The position numbers and the translations under genes are program-made. The notes under the pieces are model-generated. The model was given only the letters and a program-made list of their open reading frames with translations. It searched no databases and was not told where the DNA came from. From NCBI RefSeq assembly GCF_008728515.1, contig NC_044976.1:210367467-210431466 (forward strand): DNA of 64,000 nucleotides. Direction: 5' to 3'. Source of the DNA: Papio anubis (lineage: Eukaryota; Chordata; Mammalia; Primates; Cercopithecidae). Shown in pieces: positions 58,914 to 64,000 of the stretch (its first letter is position 1; the number at the start of each line of letters is the position of its first letter).

Positions 58914-59249
58914 AAAACTACAGCTCAGGCCGGACACACTGGCTCATGCCTGTAATCCCAGCAGTTTGGGAGGCCGAGATGGGTGGATCATGAGGTCAGG
59001 AGTTCAAGACCAGTGTGGCCTAGATGCTGAAACCTCGTCTCTACTAAAAACACACAAAAAAATTAGCCGGGCATAGTGGCGGGCACCTGTAGTCCCAGCT
59101 ACTGGGGAAGTTGAGGCAGGAGAATCGCTTGAACCTGGGAGGCAGAGGTTGCAGTGAGCCGAGATTGCACCACTGCACTCCAACCTGGGCGACAGAGCAA
59201 GACTCCATCTCAAAAAACAAAAACAAAAACAAAAACAAAAACTACAGCT
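58914..59249 (+). mobile_element. AluS-like, sense, with 12-bp TSD and (CAAAAA)n tail
   Basis: Body 58,926-59,237. Flanks AAAACTACAGCT at 58,914-58,925 and 59,238-59,249. Confidence 0.96.
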
Positions 59250-59483
59250 AAGTCCAAGTGCTTTTGTGCCAATCCTAATTATTTTGGCACTGAACATGCT
59301 CTATATGGTGCTACATATAGACCTAGGCCCGGATTCAAGAGTGAATCTTTTTTAACCTAACCCTGAATATTTCCTGTTGTGACAAAATATTGAAAATACC
59401 AATTAATGATGCCATTTTGGGGTTCTATTTAAAATGTTTTCTATTATTGAAGATGTAATTTCAATACCACGAGGTATTGAATG

Positions 59484-59725
59484 ATCACGAGGTCACGAGT
59501 TCAAGACCAGCCTGGCCAAGATGCTAAAACCTTGTCTCTACTAAAAATACAAAAAAAAAAAAAAAATTAGCCGGGCATGGTGGCGTGCACCTGTAGGCCC
59601 AGCTACTCAGGAGGCTAAGGCAAGAGAATTGCTTGAACCCAGAGGCAGAGGTTGCAGTGAGTCAAGACTGCACGACTGCATTCCAGCCTGGGTGAAAGAA
59701 TGAAGCTCCATCTCAAAAAATAAAA
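59484..59725 (+). mobile_element. AluS-like, 5'-truncated, sense
   Basis: Starts at ATCACGAGGTCACGAGTTCA, so about the first 50 bases are missing; ends CATCTCAAAAAATAAAATG and passes into the GA-rich tract. No TSD was seen. Confidence 0.92.
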
Positions 59726-59738
59726 TGAAATTAAAAAA

Positions 59739-60110
59739 AAGAAAGAAAGAGGGAGAGAGAGAGAGAAAGAAGGAAAGAAAGAGAGAGGGAAGGAAGGAAG
59801 GAAGGAAGGAAGGAAGGAAGGAAGGAAGGAAGGAAGAAAGGAAGGGAGGGAGGGAGGGAGGGAGGGAGGAAGGAAGGGAGGAAGGGAGGGAGGAAGGAAG
59901 GGAGGAAGGGAGGGAGGGAGGGAAGGAAAGAAGGAAGGAAGAAAGGAAAGGAAAGGAAAGTAAAGGAAAGGAAAGGAAGAAAGGAAGAAAGGAGGAAAGA
60001 AAGAGAAAGAAAGAAAGAAAGAGAAAGGAAAGAAAGAAGGAAGGCAGGAAGGAAGGAAGGAAGGAAGGAAGGAAGGAAGGAAGGAAGGAAGGAAGGAAGG
60101 CAGGCAGGCA
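59739..60110 (+). repeat. 370-bp homopurine microsatellite (AAAG/GGAA/GGGA)n
   Basis: Almost every base is A or G; rare breaks are a T near 59,961 and a few Cs near 60,045 and in the final CAGGCAGGCA. It grew from the A-tail of the Alu. The very long open frames on both strands here are repeat artefacts. Confidence 0.97.
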
Positions 60111-63100
60111 AACTATTTTCCAGAGGGCCTGAGCCATTTTACATTCCTACCAGCGATATAGGAGTGATTCAGTTTCTTCCCATCGTTGCTAACATTAGTG
60201 TTACTATTTTTTAGTTTAACCATTCTGATAGTATGTGTTGATTTTCATTTGTGTCTGCCTGGTGGCTAATGGTATTGAACGTGTTTTCAAATGCTTTTTT
60301 GGTGTAGGTACATCCTTTTCTGTGAAACATCTCTTCATGTCTTTTGATCATTTTCTAATTAATTTTTTTTTGCTGTTGTTTTTTCAGAGTTCTTTTTATA
60401 TTCTACATACTAGTCCTCTCTTGGATATGTGGTTTACAGATATTTTCTTTCACTCTGTAGCTTGCTGTTTCACTCTCTTAACAAGGTCTTTTTCAGAAAA
60501 AAAAAGTTCCTAATTTTGATGAGGTCCAATTTATCAACTTTTTATAGATTATAGTATTAAATCTAAGAACCCTTTGCCTAGACCAAGATATCCAATAATT
60601 TCTCCTACTATTTTCCTAAAATTTTTTTTGTTTTAATTTTCCGTTTTGTATTAGCGTTTGTATAAGTTGTGAGACTTAGGTCGAACTTCCTTTTCGCCCA
60701 TGAATGTCCAATAGCTCTAGCACCATTTCTTGACAAAGCTATCTTTTTTCAGTTGAATTGCTTTTCCATCTTTGTCAAAAATCCATTGTGTCTATTTGTG
60801 TGGATCTATTTCTGGATTCTCTATTCTGCTTTATTGATCTACATGTCTATTCTTCTACCAATACCATTCAGTTCTGTTTACCGCAGTTATAGAATGTCTT
60901 GAATATAAAATATAAACATATAACAAATTCCTCCTACATTATTTTTCTTTCAAAATTGTTTTACCTGTTCTATTTCATTTGCTTTCCTTATAAATTGTAG
61001 AATTATCTTGTCTATATCTATAAAAAAGTCTTGCTGGGGTTTTGAAAGGAATCTCATTAAACTTGTGTATCAATTTGGGGAGAATTGGCTTTTATACAAG
61101 GTTATTTTTCATGGATTGAAAGTATGTCTCTCCATTTATTTACATCTTCTTTTATTTCTTTACCAGCATTTTGCAGTTCTCAGCATACAAGTCCCAAACA
61201 AACTTTATTTGATTAACATCTATTTAATTTTTTAGCAATTTTAAATGGTATTGTGTTTTTGATTTCAGCATCCACATGTTCATTGTTAGTACATAAAAAT
61301 GTAATTTACTTTTGTATATTTATTGCATATCCTGTAATCTTTCTGGACTCGATTCTTAGTTCTAGAAGGTTTTTTTTTTTTTGCAGATATTTCAGGATTT
61401 AACAGGTCAATATAATATCATCTACAAAGAGGGGAAGCTTTTAATTTCTTCCTTTCTGATCTGTGCATCTACTTCCTTTCCTTGCTTTATTGCCCTGACT
61501 AGAAATTTCAACATTATGTTAAATAAATCTTCGCCTTGTTCTCAATTTTAGAGGAAAACATTCAGTCTTTTATAACTACATATAAAGTAAACTTATTACT
61601 ATTATTATTTGAGACTGTGTCTCCCTCTACTGTCCTGTTTAGAGTACAGCAGTGCCATCATGGCTCACTGCGACCTCGGTCTCCTGGGCCTGAGCAGTCC
61701 TCCCACCTTAGCCTCCCAAGTAGCTGGGACTAAAGGTGTGCGCCAGCATGCTTGGTTAATTTTTTTAACTTTTGTAGAAATAGTGTCTGACTATGTTGTC
61801 CAGCCGATGATCTCAAACTCCTGGTCTCTAAGTGATCCTCGCACCTCAGCCTCCCAAAGTGCTGAGATTAAAGGCATGAACCACGTGGCACCTGGTCTGA
61901 AGTTTTTTGTAGATGTTCTTTATCAAGTTGAGGAATTTCTCTTCCATTCCTGTTTTTTGAAAGTTTTTATTATGAATAAGTTTTGAATTTTGTCTACTAG
62001 CTTTTCTATATTGGCTAATATGATCATGTGATTTTTCTATTTTATCCCGTTAATTTGCTGGATTACAGAGTTAATTTTTGAATATTTCACCAGCCTGTAT
62101 CTCTGAAATAAACCCACTTGGTTATGGTGTATAATTATTTTTATACGTTGCTAAATTCTATTTGTGACATTTTGCTAAGGAGTTTTACATCTTAATGAGG
62201 GATATTGGTCTGTTGTGTTCTTTTCCCTACTTTATTTTCCTAGTTTTGATATCAGGGTAATAATAGCTTCATAAAATGAATTGAGAGATATTCTCTCCTC
62301 TTCTGTTTTCTGGAAACGACTGTATAATTGAATTTTTTAAAAGACTGGTAGACTTTTCCAGTGAAACCATGAACCTGGAGATTCCTTTTTAGAGATTTCT
62401 AAATTACGAATTTAATTTTCTTAATAGTCATTGGGCTATTCAAATTATTCATTTCACACAGGGTGAGTTGGAATAGTTTGTGGTTTTTGAGACACTGATC
62501 AGTTTGGTGTAAGATGTCAAATTATGTGTGTAAGTTTATGGTATTCTTGTATCCTTTAGATGTCTGCAGGTTTTGTAGACATTTCCCCTGCTTCATTCCC
62601 AAAAATGGCAATTTGTGTCTTTTCCTTTTTTTTTTTTTTTTGGTCTGTCTTGTTACAGAATTGTCAATTTATCAATTTTTATAAAGAAACAGCTCTTTGT
62701 TTCATTGGTTTTTAAATTACTCAAATGTTTCAATTCCATTGATTTATGCTCGTTATCTTTATTATTTCCTTACTCTTGCTTGCTTTGGGTTTATTTTGCT
62801 CTTCTATGTTCTAGAGTCTGGAGTTTAGATGATTGATTTGGAAATTTTCATCTTTTCTAATGTATACATTTGTGTTATAAATATTTCTCTCAACCCTGCT
62901 TAAGCAGTGTCCCACAAATTGACAAGTTACATTTTGTTTTTATTCTGTTTATTTTTTTTTTATTTTCCAGAGGATTCTTCAATGATTTTAAAGTGTGTTG
63001 TTTAATTTCCAAATGTTTGGAGATTTTCCTTTTAGCTTTTTGTTACTGATTTCTAATTTGATTCCATTATGATCAGAGAACATACTTGGTATAATTTCTA

Positions 63101-63864
63101 TTTTTTGAAACTTATTATGATGTGTTTAATGGCCCAAAATATGGTCTTAGTGAATGTTTCACATGAACTTGAGACCATGAAAGGCAAAACAGACCAAGCT
63201 TTTTGCTGTTAGTTGGAATATCCTGTAATCAGGTCAAGTTGATTGATTGTGTTGTTCAGGTCATCTACATCCTTATTGATTTTTCTGCCTGCTTGATCTA
63301 TCGATATATCAATTACTGATAGAGGAGTGTTAAAGTCTCAACTCTAATAATGGAAGAGTCTAGTTCTTCTTTCGGTTCTATCCATTTGCCTCAGGCATTT
63401 TGAATCTCTCTTGTTAGATACATACACATTTAAGTTTGCTACGTCTTCTTGGAAAAATGAGCTCCTCATTATTATCTAATGACCCCCTTTATTGCTTCTA
63501 CTTTTCCTTGTGGTGAAGTCTGCTTCATATAAAATTAATATACCTGTTCTAGATTTCCTTTAATCAATTTTGAACAACACTTTTTTTTCTATTCTTTTAC
63601 TTGTTGTATTTGATGCAAGTTTCTTGGGGATAGCATGTCGTTGAGCCATGATTTTTATCCACTCTGCTGGCTTCTGTCTTTTAAATAGTATATTTAAAGT
63701 AATTACTTATATTTAATGTAGTTACCTACATGTGATGGTATATTTAATGTAACACAGCTTAAGTATGCCACTTTATTTTTGGTGGGTTTTTTTTTCTTGT
63801 TTCTGCCTTCCAGTGGATTGCATTAATATTTTTTAAAAATCCATTTCAATTTTCTAAGGTTTTT
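60111..63864 (-). mobile_element. L1M ORF2 region, antisense, split by an AluJ
   Basis: On the plus strand this is the complement of L1 ORF2. TTTTCCAGAGGGCCTGAGCC and CATTTTACATTCCTACCAGC come first, then CCAATTTATCAAC, then TTGCAGTTCTCAGCATACAA, then CATTATGATCAGAGAACATA and AATGGAAGAGTCTAGTTCTT. The reverse transcriptase FVDD is coded on the minus strand at 61,417-61,428. Stops throughout. A further Alu breaks it at 63,864. Confidence 0.88.
61595..61895 (-). mobile_element. AluJ-like, antisense, inside the antisense L1M
   Basis: ATTATTATTTGAGACTGTGTC to ATGAACCACGTGGCACCTGG. Highly diverged; L1 sequence resumes on both sides. Confidence 0.9.
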
Positions 63865-64000
63865 TTTGTTTTTTTTTTACAGTCTTGCTTTGTCACCCAG
63901 GCTGGAATGCATCGGCATGAAAATGGTTCACTGCAGCCTCAGCCTCCCGGGCTTAAGTGATCCTCCCAGCTCAGCCTCCTGAGGAGGGAACACAGATACA
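63864..64000 (-). mobile_element. Alu, antisense, cut by the window end
   Basis: T-tract, CAGTCTTGCTTTGTCACCCA, GGCTGGAATGC and CACTGCAGCCTCAGCCTCCC; only the right-arm part is in the window. Confidence 0.9.

Larger units (their letters stand above)
49977..64000 (-). other. RGS7: RGS7 intron upstream of the exon (continues beyond the window)
   Basis: From the acceptor to the end of the window I see no RGS7 exon. The expected preceding coding stretch (through the KIPSVFSG region) was looked for and not found. The content is L2, Alu, a large homopurine tract and antisense L1M. Confidence 0.8.

Noticed and set aside
59607..60137. Long frames on both strands (up to 176 codons)
   Set aside because: They are translations of the GGAA/AAAG simple repeat and give only monotonous K/E/R/G or S/F/L/P strings.

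Overview
The window looks like an Old World monkey (cercopithecid) chromosome and lies inside a very large gene read on the minus strand. Two Alu copies (near 21,565 and 49,256) carry changes I associate with the cercopithecid AluYR group: GGCTCAAGCCTG at the 5' end, GCCGAGACGGGCGG, and AGATCCGGCC before CACTGCACTC. L1, L2, MIR, Tigger and MaLR-type repeats are also typical of a primate.

The only functional coding piece I can support is a 51-bp exon at 49,926-49,976 on the minus strand. It has an AG acceptor behind a long pyrimidine tract and a GT donor. Its frame reads SDIVQWLIKNLTIEDP, which I recognise as part of the DEP domain of RGS7 (regulator of G-protein signalling 7). Nearly all the rest is then RGS7 intron: the downstream intron is 1-49,925 and the upstream intron is 49,977-64,000, and both run out of the window. 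None of the long ORFs in the window is a believable gene; most lie in Alu, L1, L2 or simple-repeat sequence.

Layout: 1-12,600 begins with a retroviral-type LTR end and holds a Tigger-type remnant, L1 3' ends, a MIR, a (TA)-rich block, an L2 piece, scattered Alus, and a very small insertion of a tRNA-Ile(UAU) 5' half with a 17-bp target-site duplication (TSD). 12,894-20,877 is one almost full-length ancient L1M on the plus strand, broken by an AluJ, an AluY and an LTR-like element. 20,900-31,700 has an AluYR, a Tigger element, a tight inverted Alu pair, a perfect 63-bp tandem duplication, L2 pieces and an 85/78-bp duplication. 31,760-34,054 is a primate L1PA-type element with 5'UTR, a decayed ORF1, a 3' end and TSDs, from which the whole ORF2 is cleanly missing (an ORF1-only 'half-L1'). 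34,100-49,900 is Alu-rich with two large microsatellites. 49,900-50,000 is the RGS7 exon. 50,000-64,000 has L2 pieces, Alus, a 370-bp homopurine tract grown from an Alu tail, and a long antisense L1M ORF2 block that leaves the window.

The items most worth a second look are the ORF2-less L1, the tRNA-half retro-insertion, and the short symmetric RGS7 exon flanked by antisense and inverted Alus. All repeat-family names come from recognition by eye; no alignment was run, and subfamily names are approximate.
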